This document shows, piece by piece, positions 15,039-21,995 of a DNA stretch of 33,118 bases. The number at the start of each line of letters is the position of its first letter. Positions within the stretch are counted from its first letter, which is position 1. The stretch is from Pelagihabitans sp037969055 (GTDB taxonomy: Bacteria; Bacteroidota; Bacteroidia; Flavobacteriales; Flavobacteriaceae), in contig JBBKWR010000206.1 of the NCBI GenBank assembly GCA_037969055.1, forward strand, positions 1-33,118. Reading direction: 5' to 3'. Made by a program: the position numbers and the translations under genes. The notes under the pieces were generated by a model, which was not told the DNA's origin, ran no database searches, and was given only the letters and a program-made list of their open reading frames with translations.

Positions 15039-16091
15039 CTAAATTTTAAATGTTTTAATGAACTCTGCCATCAAAACTGGCATGGCATAAGCTTCTAGAT
15101 CAGCAAACGGAATGGCTTTGTCAAGTGGTCCATGTATCTTTAAGATCCAAAACCTGGTGTGCAAATGCTGGTGCGTCAACTTATGGACGATAGGTTGCTG
15201 GTTATAAAGATACACTTTTGGCATGATGCCTAAATTTAGTGCCTCAGGTAGCCTTTCCAATAAGGCCTTCAAGGAAATTTGCCCTTCAGATTCCAACAAG
15301 GGAAATTCCCATAAATGCTGCCAGATGCCCCTGCCCCTTCGCTGTTGGATAACCGTATTGTAAGCCCCATCTTCACCAGGGGCCAAGGGCACCAAATAGT
15401 TGAAGTATCTTTTTTTAACACCCTGCTTCTTTAATTTTACCGGCAATTCCATTACTTTTTTTTGGGCTAAGGCCAGACAACCATTATTTAATGGGCATTC
15501 AGGACAATTTGGGCTTTTTGGCACACATTGTATGGCCCCAAATTCCATGATACCTTGATTATAATCCCTGATATTTTTGACATCCATCACCGCTTTGGCC
15601 AATTGTTTAAAATGGCTGTGGGACCTATTGTCATTGATCGGTCTTTCATCTCCAAAATAACGTGCCAATACCCGAAAAACATTTCCATCCAGAACTGGTT
15701 GGGCTTCTCCGAAACAAATCGAGGCGATGGCGCTCGCAGTGTAATCGCCGATTCCTTTGAGTTTTAAAAGTTCCGCATGCGAACCAGGAAATTGACCATT
15801 AAAATCATTTGAGATTTTCCTGGCAGTCGCATGCAGGTTTCTCGCACGGGAATAATACCCCAGGCCCTGCCATAACTTTAACACTTCTGATTCTGGAGCC
15901 CTCGCCAAATCATGGACCGTCGGAAAAGTTTCTAAAAATTTTATATAGTAAGGTGTGCCCTGCGCTACCCTTGTTTGCTGGAGCATAATTTCTGAAAGCC
16001 AAATCTTATAGGGGTCTTTGGTACCACGCCAAGGCAAGTTTCTCTTGTGTTTGGCATACCATTGAAGGATTATTTGGGAAAACAGCATCAA
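15039..16091 (-). CDS. mutY: A/G-specific adenine DNA glycosylase
   Basis: A 350-residue MutY that removes adenine mispaired with 8-oxoguanine. The catalytic pair is visible: E34 in SEIMLQQT and D135 in QPVLDGNVFR, with the HhH motif LKGIGDYTASAI between. The 4Fe-4S cluster cysteines are C189, C196, C199 and C205 (C-x6-C-x2-C-x5-C). The C-terminal NUDIX-like domain that reads 8-oxoG runs from about 225 to the end and contains LTHQHLHTRFW. The gene lies divergent from the HU gene, 127 bases between starts. Confidence 0.96.
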   Translation of the reverse strand: MMLFSQIILQWYAKHKRNLPWRGTKDPYKIWLSEIMLQQTRVAQGTPYYIKFLETFPTVHDLARAPESEVLKLWQGLGYYSRARNLHATARKISNDFNGQFPGSHAELLKLKGIGDYTASAIASICFGEAQPVLDGNVFRVLARYFGDERPINDNRSHSHFKQLAKAVMDVKNIRDYNQGIMEFGAIQCVPKSPNCPECPLNNGCLALAQKKVMELPVKLKKQGVKKRYFNYLVPLAPGEDGAYNTVIQQRRGRGIWQHLWEFPLLESEGQISLKALLERLPEALNLGIMPKVYLYNQQPIVHKLTHQHLHTRFWILKIHGPLDKAIPFADLEAYAMPVLMAEFIKTFKI

Positions 16092-16169
16092 TTCGATTCG
16101 TAAAGTGCGAAAGTAGTAGATTACTGACTTAAAATTAATGCTTTACAATAAAAGATTCAATTTAATTTA

Positions 16170-16177
16170 TATATTTG
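16170..16177 (+). promoter_or_regulatory. TATATTTG -7 element of the HU gene
   Basis: An exact TAnnTTTG match 42 bases before the HU start; the predicted leader is about 35 nt. The -33 box is not recognisable. Confidence 0.6.
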
Positions 16178-16218
16178 CAACCCCTAAAACAAACTATATC
16201 AAAATCATATAATTAAAG

Positions 16219-16509
16219 ATGACGAAAGCGGAAATTGTAGCAAAAATCTCAGATAAACTGGGCATGGAAAAAGGCGAGGTGCAAGCAACTGTTGAATCCT
16301 TTATGGAAGAAGTAAAATCTTCTTTGGAAGGTGGCGATAATGTATATTTAAGAGGCTTCGGTAGTTTTATAATCAAGACCCGGGCCGAGAAAACAGGTAG
16401 GAATATATCTAAAAACACTACCATTAAAATTGCCGCCCACAACATTCCTGCATTTAAGCCCGCCAAGGTTTTTGTGGAGGGCGTAAAGAGCAACGTTCAA
16501 GTAAAATAA
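16219..16509 (+). CDS. HU/IHF-family DNA-binding protein
   Basis: A 96-residue nucleoid protein with the HU/IHF signature: the helical start MTKAEIVAKISDKLG, the central GFGSF turn (about 48-52) and the DNA-bending arm with GRNISKNTTIKIAAHNIPAFKPAK. It should bind and bend DNA as a dimer. Bacteroidota carry several HU paralogues, and the sequence does not tell whether this is a housekeeping HU or an IHF-like one. The 29-residue basic gene starts 23 bases downstream, so the two probably share a transcript. Confidence 0.93.
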   Translation: MTKAEIVAKISDKLGMEKGEVQATVESFMEEVKSSLEGGDNVYLRGFGSFIIKTRAEKTGRNISKNTTIKIAAHNIPAFKPAKVFVEGVKSNVQVK

Positions 16510-16532
16510 TCAATAATTTAAAGTAGAATTTC

Positions 16533-16622
16533 ATGCCGAGTGGTAAAAAACGCAAAAGACATAAGGTAGCTACCCACAAGCGAAAAAAGCGACGGAGAGC
16601 TAACCGACACAAGAAAAAGTAG
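16533..16622 (+). CDS. 29-residue highly basic ribosomal-type protein (AURKAIP1/COX24-like)
   Basis: A micro-gene encoding MPSGKKRKRHKVATHKRK and eleven more residues rich in Arg, Lys and His, ending RANRHKKK. About two thirds of residues are basic. The HKxxxHKRKKxRRxxRH spacing resembles the AURKAIP1/COX24 (mS38) domain, which is also the core of the tiny bacterial protein bS22. Bacteroidota ribosomes contain an extra small protein (bL38) found by cryo-EM in F. johnsoniae; I cannot say whether this gene corresponds to it. It starts 23 bases after the HU gene, and its stop codon lies inside the stem of the following terminator. A real gene is likely because codons are clean, it opens with ATG and it is placed as a unit with HU. 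Confidence 0.8.
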   Translation: MPSGKKRKRHKVATHKRKKRRRANRHKKK

Positions 16623-16641
16623 TTGTTCAGACTACTTTTTC
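16613..16641 (+). terminator. Terminator overlapping the micro-gene stop codon
   Basis: An 11-bp perfect stem (16613-16623 with 16631-16641) with a 7-base loop. The left arm contains the last codons and the TAG of the basic micro-protein, and the right arm carries the T-run. It should end the HU plus micro-gene transcript, or attenuate entry into the rng leader. Confidence 0.7.
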
Positions 16642-16650
16642 AGTTTAATA

Positions 16651-16664
16651 AGTTCTTTGACATA
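16651..16664 (+). promoter_or_regulatory. boxA-like motif in the rng leader
   Basis: AGTTCTTTGACATA lies just after the terminator and about 107 bases before the rng start. It closely resembles boxA antitermination sites (for example TGCTCTTTAACA in E. coli rrn leaders) and, from memory, the TTCTTTGACATA segment seen upstream of 16S rRNA in Bacteroidota. It may bind Nus factors or mimic an rRNA leader site cut by RNase G. Confidence 0.45.
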
Positions 16665-16770
16665 GAGATTCAAAAAAGAAGAATTTCGGCGGGTCATTAC
16701 GACCTGTTTTTATCATTGTTTAATCTAATTATCCATCACCGGCCAATGTTAGTCATTGCGAAATCGGTTA

Positions 16771-18342
16771 ATGGATATTTATAAATACAATCAGGTGAAT
16801 AGAGAATTAATCGTAAGATCTAGTTCAGATGCCGTAGACTTTGCTTTACTGAAAGATGGAAAGCTCACTGAATTGCACAAGGATGAGGATAACAACAATT
16901 TTTCCGTTGGTGATATTTTTTTGGCCAAAATACGGAAGCCTGTTACCGGTTTGAACGCCGCTTTTGTGAACGTTGGATATGAAAAAGATGCATTTTTGCA
17001 CTATCATGATCTCGGCCCACAATTGTCCTCCATGCTAAAATTCATAAGAAATGTGAGCACTGGAAAATTAAGGGATTATTCCCTTAAAAACTTTCACTTT
17101 GAAAAGGATATTGACAAAAATGGTGTCATTACCGATGTCATCAAAGCCAACCAATCGCTCTTGGTTCAAGTTGTAAAAGAGCCCATTTCTACCAAAGGGC
17201 CCCGAATAAGTTCGGAGCTTTCATTTGCCGGTAGATATGTGGTCATGGTGCCTTTTTCGGACCGCGTTTCGGTCTCGCAAAAGATAGCCAGTAAAGAAGA
17301 AAAGGAAAGGCTGAAAAGATTGGTCATGAGCATTAAGCCCAAAGGTTTTGGGGTTATAATCAGGACCGTTGCAGAAGGCAAAAAAGTCGCGGAACTGGAT
17401 AAAGATCTAGAAAACTTGCTGAACAAATGGACAGCAATGTGTAAAAAATTGTACAAAGCGCCTACCCCTTCGAAAGTGCTGGTAGAGGTCAACAGGGCCT
17501 CCAGCATATTGAGGGATGTCTTCAATGATTCCTTTACTGGTATCCATGTTGATGATGAAACGCTTTACGGACAAATTCAGGATTACGTGGAAGAGATCGC
17601 TCCGGGCAAAGAGTCTATGGTGAAATTATACACGTCTAACGTTCCCGTTTTTGAAAAGTTTGGGATCGACAGACAAATCAAAACTTCTTTCGGCCGTACC
17701 GCCTCCATGAGCAAAGGGGCATATTTAATTATAGAACATACCGAAGCGCTTCATGTCATTGACGTGAATAGTGGTAACCGTTCGAACAAGGCCAACAACC
17801 AAGAAGACACCGCATTAGAGGTGAACCTGCTCGCTGCTTCCGAAATCGCAAGACAATTGCGCCTGAGGGACATGGGGGGTATAATCGTGATCGATTTTAT
17901 CGACATGGTGAAGCCCAACCATAGAAAAAAGTTGTTCGACCATCTCAGGGACGAGATGAAAGACGATCGGGCCAAACATAAGATATTGCCACCAAGCAAG
18001 TTTGGACTCATTCAGATTACGCGACAGCGGGTAAGACCCGAAATGAATATTAAAACGACCGAGGAAGACCCGAACAAACCAAGTGGGGAAGTCGAGGCCC
18101 CAATTGGGCTTCTTGACAAAATTAACTTCGATCTTGAAAAGTTATTGAAAGGCCCTGCGAAGGATAACAGTGTGACACTCAACATACATCCTTTCATCGC
18201 AGCTTACTTGACCAAGGGAATTCCATCCACACGCTTCAAGTGGTACTTGCAGTACAAAAAGTGGGTAAAAATTCAACCCAGGGATGCTTACACGTATCTC
18301 GAGTATCGTTTTAAGAACAAAGAGGGTAAGACCATTTATTAG
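16771..18342 (+). CDS. rng: Ribonuclease G/E family endoribonuclease
   Basis: A 523-residue endonuclease that matures rRNA and initiates mRNA decay by cutting single-stranded AU-rich sites. The S1 domain (about 40-140) carries an extra loop of some 35 residues. The catalytic region has D331 in VIDVNSG and D375 in IIVIDFIDM, with EIARQLRLRDMGG just before the second. The usual Cys-rich Zn-link (CPxCxG) after ITRQRVRPEM is missing; the segment reads EEDPNKPSG with no Cys. It lacks the long C-terminal scaffold of RNase E. The ATG at 16771 is preferred; a TTG five codons earlier and a GTG at 16795 (giving a start like NRELIVRSS) are possible. It ends before a strong terminator. Confidence 0.93.
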   Translation: MDIYKYNQVNRELIVRSSSDAVDFALLKDGKLTELHKDEDNNNFSVGDIFLAKIRKPVTGLNAAFVNVGYEKDAFLHYHDLGPQLSSMLKFIRNVSTGKLRDYSLKNFHFEKDIDKNGVITDVIKANQSLLVQVVKEPISTKGPRISSELSFAGRYVVMVPFSDRVSVSQKIASKEEKERLKRLVMSIKPKGFGVIIRTVAEGKKVAELDKDLENLLNKWTAMCKKLYKAPTPSKVLVEVNRASSILRDVFNDSFTGIHVDDETLYGQIQDYVEEIAPGKESMVKLYTSNVPVFEKFGIDRQIKTSFGRTASMSKGAYLIIEHTEALHVIDVNSGNRSNKANNQEDTALEVNLLAASEIARQLRLRDMGGIIVIDFIDMVKPNHRKKLFDHLRDEMKDDRAKHKILPPSKFGLIQITRQRVRPEMNIKTTEEDPNKPSGEVEAPIGLLDKINFDLEKLLKGPAKDNSVTLNIHPFIAAYLTKGIPSTRFKWYLQYKKWVKIQPRDAYTYLEYRFKNKEGKTIY

Positions 18343-18418
18343 TGAATAACTAGTGGCCTGAATTCATAGCACTGGCTAGGAATTACCTAGGTAATAATTA
18401 TTATTGAATGATTTATTG

Positions 18419-18453
18419 AAGCGACCTTCGGCAACGGGGGTCGCTTTTTTTTT
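18419..18453 (+). terminator. Terminator of rng
   Basis: AAGCGACC (18419-18426) pairs perfectly with GGTCGCTT (18439-18446) around a 12-base loop and runs into a run of T residues up to 18453. A textbook intrinsic terminator lying 16 bases before the recX start. Confidence 0.9.
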
Positions 18454-18468
18454 GATTATTTTTATAGC

Positions 18469-18954
18469 ATGGATTTGCAAAAAAGCTACACTATTTCAGA
18501 AGCTACCAAAAAACTGGAAAGCTATTGTGCCTATCAGGAGCGCTGTCACAAAGAAGTCATTTCGAAATTAAAGACAATGAGGATGATCCCAGCGGCCATC
18601 GATCAGATTGTAGCTGGCTTGATCAAAGAAAACTATTTGAACGAAGAACGCTTTGCAAGAAGTTTTGCAAGGGGCAAGTTCAATATTAAAAAATGGGGCA
18701 AAAACCGCATCGTGAACGAATTGAAACGTCGTGATATTTCCAAGTACAACATCAGTTCGGCATTAGAGGAAATAAAAGGTGATGCCTATGGCACAGCGCT
18801 GGATGTGCTGGCCAAAAAACGAGCGTTGGCCCTAAGGGATACCAATCTGCAAAAACGCAAAAAAAAACTGGCCGATTATCTTCTGTACCGTGGTTGGGAA
18901 CCCCAGTTGGTGTATGAGAAGGTGAACGAACTTTTGGGCAATGGCCAACGGTGA
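18469..18954 (+). CDS. recX: Regulatory protein RecX
   Basis: A 161-residue helical protein that binds RecA filaments and modulates their activity. It shows the RecX repeats: LESYCAYQERCHKEVISKL (about 16-34), LIKENYLNEERFARSFARGKFNIKKWG (about 51-77) with the typical E-R-F-A-R core, and the C-terminal LADYLLYRGWEPQLVYEKV (about 133-151). No recA lies in the window; separation of recA and recX is normal in this phylum. It has no close operon partner. Confidence 0.92.
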   Translation: MDLQKSYTISEATKKLESYCAYQERCHKEVISKLKTMRMIPAAIDQIVAGLIKENYLNEERFARSFARGKFNIKKWGKNRIVNELKRRDISKYNISSALEEIKGDAYGTALDVLAKKRALALRDTNLQKRKKKLADYLLYRGWEPQLVYEKVNELLGNGQR

Positions 18955-19005
18955 ACCTTATGGTGGCAGAAACAACCTAAAGGTGGGGCAAGTATCTTGT
19001 TCGGC

Positions 19006-19503
19006 CTAAAGAAAATTCAACGAAAGGCCAACATTGATGACCAACTGGTTGTGTAAATCTTCGGCGATCGACCGGTCCTTGCTTTTGTACCGGGCAATTG
19101 GATGCCCAATCTGGGCATAGGCCCCTATACCATCAGAAAAGAAATACCGGGCGCCAAAATGCATCCCAAAATTCTTTAAGCTCAACGCTAAACCCGGGAA
19201 AACATCAAAATTGTCCCCAAAACCCATGGCTCTTCCCAAATGGAAATTCACCCTTGCCTTAGCATCGAACCTGTCTACAAATCCTGCGTTCAAAAGTTCT
19301 TCCACCCCCAACAAATAACTTGAAGTCGCCCCTATGGAAATGTTTTCCCCCAAACCTACATCATAACTTACGTTGATACCAGTCCCATTGTCCTGAAGTT
19401 CGGCACCCACCTGAAATTTCTGGTCCCCGCTGCCTTCAAAGGCCTGTGCGTTTATGAACGATATCGATAACAATGCGATCGAAAAGAGGATGGTAGTTCT
19501 CAT
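19006..19503 (-). CDS. Small outer-membrane beta-barrel-like protein
   Basis: A 165-residue protein with signal peptide (MRTTILFSIALLSISFINAQ, cleavage after about residue 20). It is followed by alternating strands such as KFQVGAEL, GINVSYDVGL, ISIGATSSYLLG, KARVNFHLG, MHFGARYFF and LVINVGLSLNFL. The last strand ends in Phe-Leu, typical of outer-membrane barrels. I read it as an eight-strand barrel of a flavobacterial DUF6646-type family. Function is unknown. Confidence 0.7.
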   Translation of the reverse strand: MRTTILFSIALLSISFINAQAFEGSGDQKFQVGAELQDNGTGINVSYDVGLGENISIGATSSYLLGVEELLNAGFVDRFDAKARVNFHLGRAMGFGDNFDVFPGLALSLKNFGMHFGARYFFSDGIGAYAQIGHPIARYKSKDRSIAEDLHNQLVINVGLSLNFL

Positions 19504-19549
19504 GGGCGGTTGTAAAGGTTGGATATCCTAAGATACCAATTAAATCGAT

Positions 19550-20407
19550 TCATTGCAACAATCTGTGCGTGCGCCTTATGGCCTCGTTGTTTTTATGATC
19601 GATCCATTGCTGGCCCTTTAATTTTCGCATGATGATATCATAATGTCGCATTACAAAAATATTATATAGGCCTTCCGCGAAGTTCAAAGGGTTTTTGGGC
19701 CAAGATCGCAGGCTCATGGAAAAGCCCGGAGTATGATACTTCATATAATGCCAATAACCTTCAGGCATAAAGAGCATCTCACCATGCCCGAGCATCGTCC
19801 TATAACCGGTTGCCTTTTTAAGCAATGGCCAGCGTTCCAGGTTGGGGTTCGAGAAATCGATGCTTTCATGGGTAATCAGGGAATGTGGCACTTTATACAG
19901 GTATTTTGTCTCCGATTGGGAAAACAGTATACACTCCTTTTCGCCTTCAAAATGTATGTGAAAAATATTGGACATATCTATGTCGTAATGCATGAAGGTA
20001 TAAGAATCCATTCCCCCAAAAAAGAGCATGGGTAGATTTTTCTTAAGTGTTAAACCAAAATCGGGAAAATCAAAATCCTCCTGCAATGCAGGAACCTCTT
20101 TTAAAATATTCCAAAGAAATATCCGGTATTTGGTAGGTTCCGATTTTAAAAGATTAATGTAATCTTTCATTTTCATCTCGGCATGTGGCTGGTTAAAACC
20201 ATCCTTGTGATTAACGGGCCTATTGTCGTAAAGTGGCACCTTTATGTCCCCTGCCACCTTGCCTATATAATCTAGGTTCCATTTCGAATAGGCGGGCCAA
20301 TGCTTGATCCCCTGCTCGATAACCACAGGTTTCTGTAGTTTAAAATAGTGCGCTATAAAATCGTCCTTGGTAATGGTACTTACCCTGGGTATTTCATGTA
20401 ATTCCAA
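19550..20407 (-). CDS. JmjC-like cupin_8 Fe(II)/2-oxoglutarate oxygenase
   Basis: A 285-residue cytoplasmic protein with the JmjC/cupin_8 fold: the N-terminal PVVIEQGIKHWPA (27-39), the iron triad H140-x-D142 in MHYDID and H220 in GYWHYM, and a double-stranded beta helix between (FHIHFEGEKECILFS). Such enzymes hydroxylate proteins or other substrates using 2-oxoglutarate and oxygen. The target cannot be inferred. The C-terminal part is helical, as in dimerising members. It lies 46 bases before the small barrel gene on the same strand. Confidence 0.85.
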   Translation of the reverse strand: MELHEIPRVSTITKDDFIAHYFKLQKPVVIEQGIKHWPAYSKWNLDYIGKVAGDIKVPLYDNRPVNHKDGFNQPHAEMKMKDYINLLKSEPTKYRIFLWNILKEVPALQEDFDFPDFGLTLKKNLPMLFFGGMDSYTFMHYDIDMSNIFHIHFEGEKECILFSQSETKYLYKVPHSLITHESIDFSNPNLERWPLLKKATGYRTMLGHGEMLFMPEGYWHYMKYHTPGFSMSLRSWPKNPLNFAEGLYNIFVMRHYDIIMRKLKGQQWIDHKNNEAIRRTHRLLQ

Positions 20408-20485
20408 TGGTATTCGGGTTATTTGTGAACCTCAAATTTAACCAACCTTATGGAATTTTTTTCTTAAAATAAAGAAAATGATACC

Positions 20486-21568
20486 CTATTCGCCCGCCTT
20501 TGACTTTGCGGCTTCGTTGCGCTCAATGGTATGGCCCGGCCGCGTCCATTTCGGTTTTTCGCCCAACGGAAGTAATTGGGAATCTTCCGCCTCGATGGTC
20601 TTGGGTTGCGCTGCTTTGATAAAGGGTTTTTGTGGGTTGAGCCCCAATACTTTGAACATGGCCATGTCCTCGCCCACATCCGGGTTCGGGGTGGTCAATA
20701 ATTTGTCCCCGGCGAATATTGAATTTGCACCCGCGAAGAAACACATCGCCTGGCCCTCCCTGCTCATTTCTGTCCGGCCAGCGGACAAACGTACCTGAGT
20801 GCCTGGCATTACGATCCTGGTCGTGGCCACCATGCGTATCATCTCCCAAATCGAAATGGGCTCCATTTCCGCCATGGGCGTCCCTTTGACCGCAACCAAG
20901 GCATTTATGGGAACCGACTCGGGCTGCGGGTCGAGCGCTGCCAACGCCACCAGCATGCCGGCCCTATCTTCCAGCTGTTCCCCCATCCCGATAATTCCCC
21001 CACTACATACGGTCACATTACTTTTGCGCACATTGTCAATGGTATCCAACCTGTCCTTAAAAGCCCTAGTGGAGATAACATCCTTATAATAATCCTCTGA
21101 GGTATCCAGGTTATGGTTGTAGGCATAAAGTCCGGCTTCTGCCAATCGTTTGGCCTGATTCTCCGTGATCATGCCCAAGGTACAGCAGACCTCCATATCC
21201 AATTTATTGATGGTCCGTACCATTTCGAGAACCTGATCAAATTCAGGGCCGTCCTTTACATTACGCCAGGCAGCGCCCATGCACACCCTTGAGCTACCGG
21301 AAGCCTTGGCACGCAACGCTTGTGCCTTTACATGGGATACGCTCATCAGATCGTTTCCCGCTAGTTCGGTGTGGTATCTGGCCGCTTGCGGACAATAGCC
21401 ACAATCCTCCGGGCAACCACCGGTTTTTATCGATAACAATGTGGAGACTTGCACGGTATTCGGGTCGTGGTATTGCCTATGCACAGAGGCTGCATCGTAG
21501 AGCAGTTCCATCATCGGTCGATTGTGGATGGCCAATATTTCTTCCCTGGTCCAATTATGCCTGATCAT
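20486..21568 (-). CDS. bioB: Biotin synthase
   Basis: A 360-residue radical SAM enzyme that inserts sulfur into dethiobiotin. The SAM-cluster cysteines are C52, C56 and C59 in GGCPEDCGYC. Further blocks are YNHNLDTS, the CSGGIIGMGE loop and RLSAGR for the auxiliary cluster. The start at 21568 (MIRHNWTREEIL) is chosen because the open frame upstream to 21673 runs through a palindromic repeat with no domain. The C-terminal tail after LNPQKP is Lys/Glu-rich. It is the last biotin gene of the set but is separated from KAS by a 427-base repeat-filled gap, so it may have its own promoter. Confidence 0.96.
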   Translation of the reverse strand: MIRHNWTREEILAIHNRPMMELLYDAASVHRQYHDPNTVQVSTLLSIKTGGCPEDCGYCPQAARYHTELAGNDLMSVSHVKAQALRAKASGSSRVCMGAAWRNVKDGPEFDQVLEMVRTINKLDMEVCCTLGMITENQAKRLAEAGLYAYNHNLDTSEDYYKDVISTRAFKDRLDTIDNVRKSNVTVCSGGIIGMGEQLEDRAGMLVALAALDPQPESVPINALVAVKGTPMAEMEPISIWEMIRMVATTRIVMPGTQVRLSAGRTEMSREGQAMCFFAGANSIFAGDKLLTTPNPDVGEDMAMFKVLGLNPQKPFIKAAQPKTIEAEDSQLLPLGEKPKWTRPGHTIERNEAAKSKAGE

Positions 21569-21995
21569 TCCTTTGTGTTTTGATGTTATGGGCTTCCCCT
21601 CTTTCGCCGAGGCTATAGAGGGTCGGGCTTTCCATTGTATCTCCCCGCCAAAGCGGTGAGGATGCCATTGCAATCCCTAAGCCAGTGTTCCGGACTGGCC
21701 AAAAATAGCTTATTTGAAATTCAAAACCCAAAAAACTAAAACCCAATATGCAACTCCCAAATTCCAAACCTGTCCAAAGACAATCAGATCCCCTAAGCCA
21801 TTACATAGCGTTTCTCTGGGAAAGACACAGGCGACCACAGGGAAGCACAATATAGGTAATGGATTCTGAGTTAAATGTAAATGCTATTCTCTTTTGTCTA
21901 TTATCTAATTTCCAATCAGTATCTGAACGTCCGTTCTAAAACTATCCCAAGATTTTGGAATTTGGTGCTTGGGATTTGTTGTTTGATCCCGATGT
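21569..21995. repeat. Repeat-filled gap between KAS and bioB
   Basis: There is no supported gene in these 427 bases. Near bioB (21597-21699) lie three hairpins in a row: CCCTCT/AGAGGG, a CCGC/GCGG hairpin flanked by two imperfect copies of CCATTGnAATC-type sequence (21632-21645 and 21665-21677), and GCCAGT/ACTGGC. Next is a perfect 12-bp inverted repeat, CCAAATTCCAAA (21757-21768) and TTTGGAATTTGG (21954-21965), 185 bases apart. At the KAS end, ATCCCGAT/ATCGGGAT (21986-21993 and 21998-22005) encloses the KAS stop codon. These resemble dispersed flavobacterial intergenic repeats. Confidence 0.7.
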
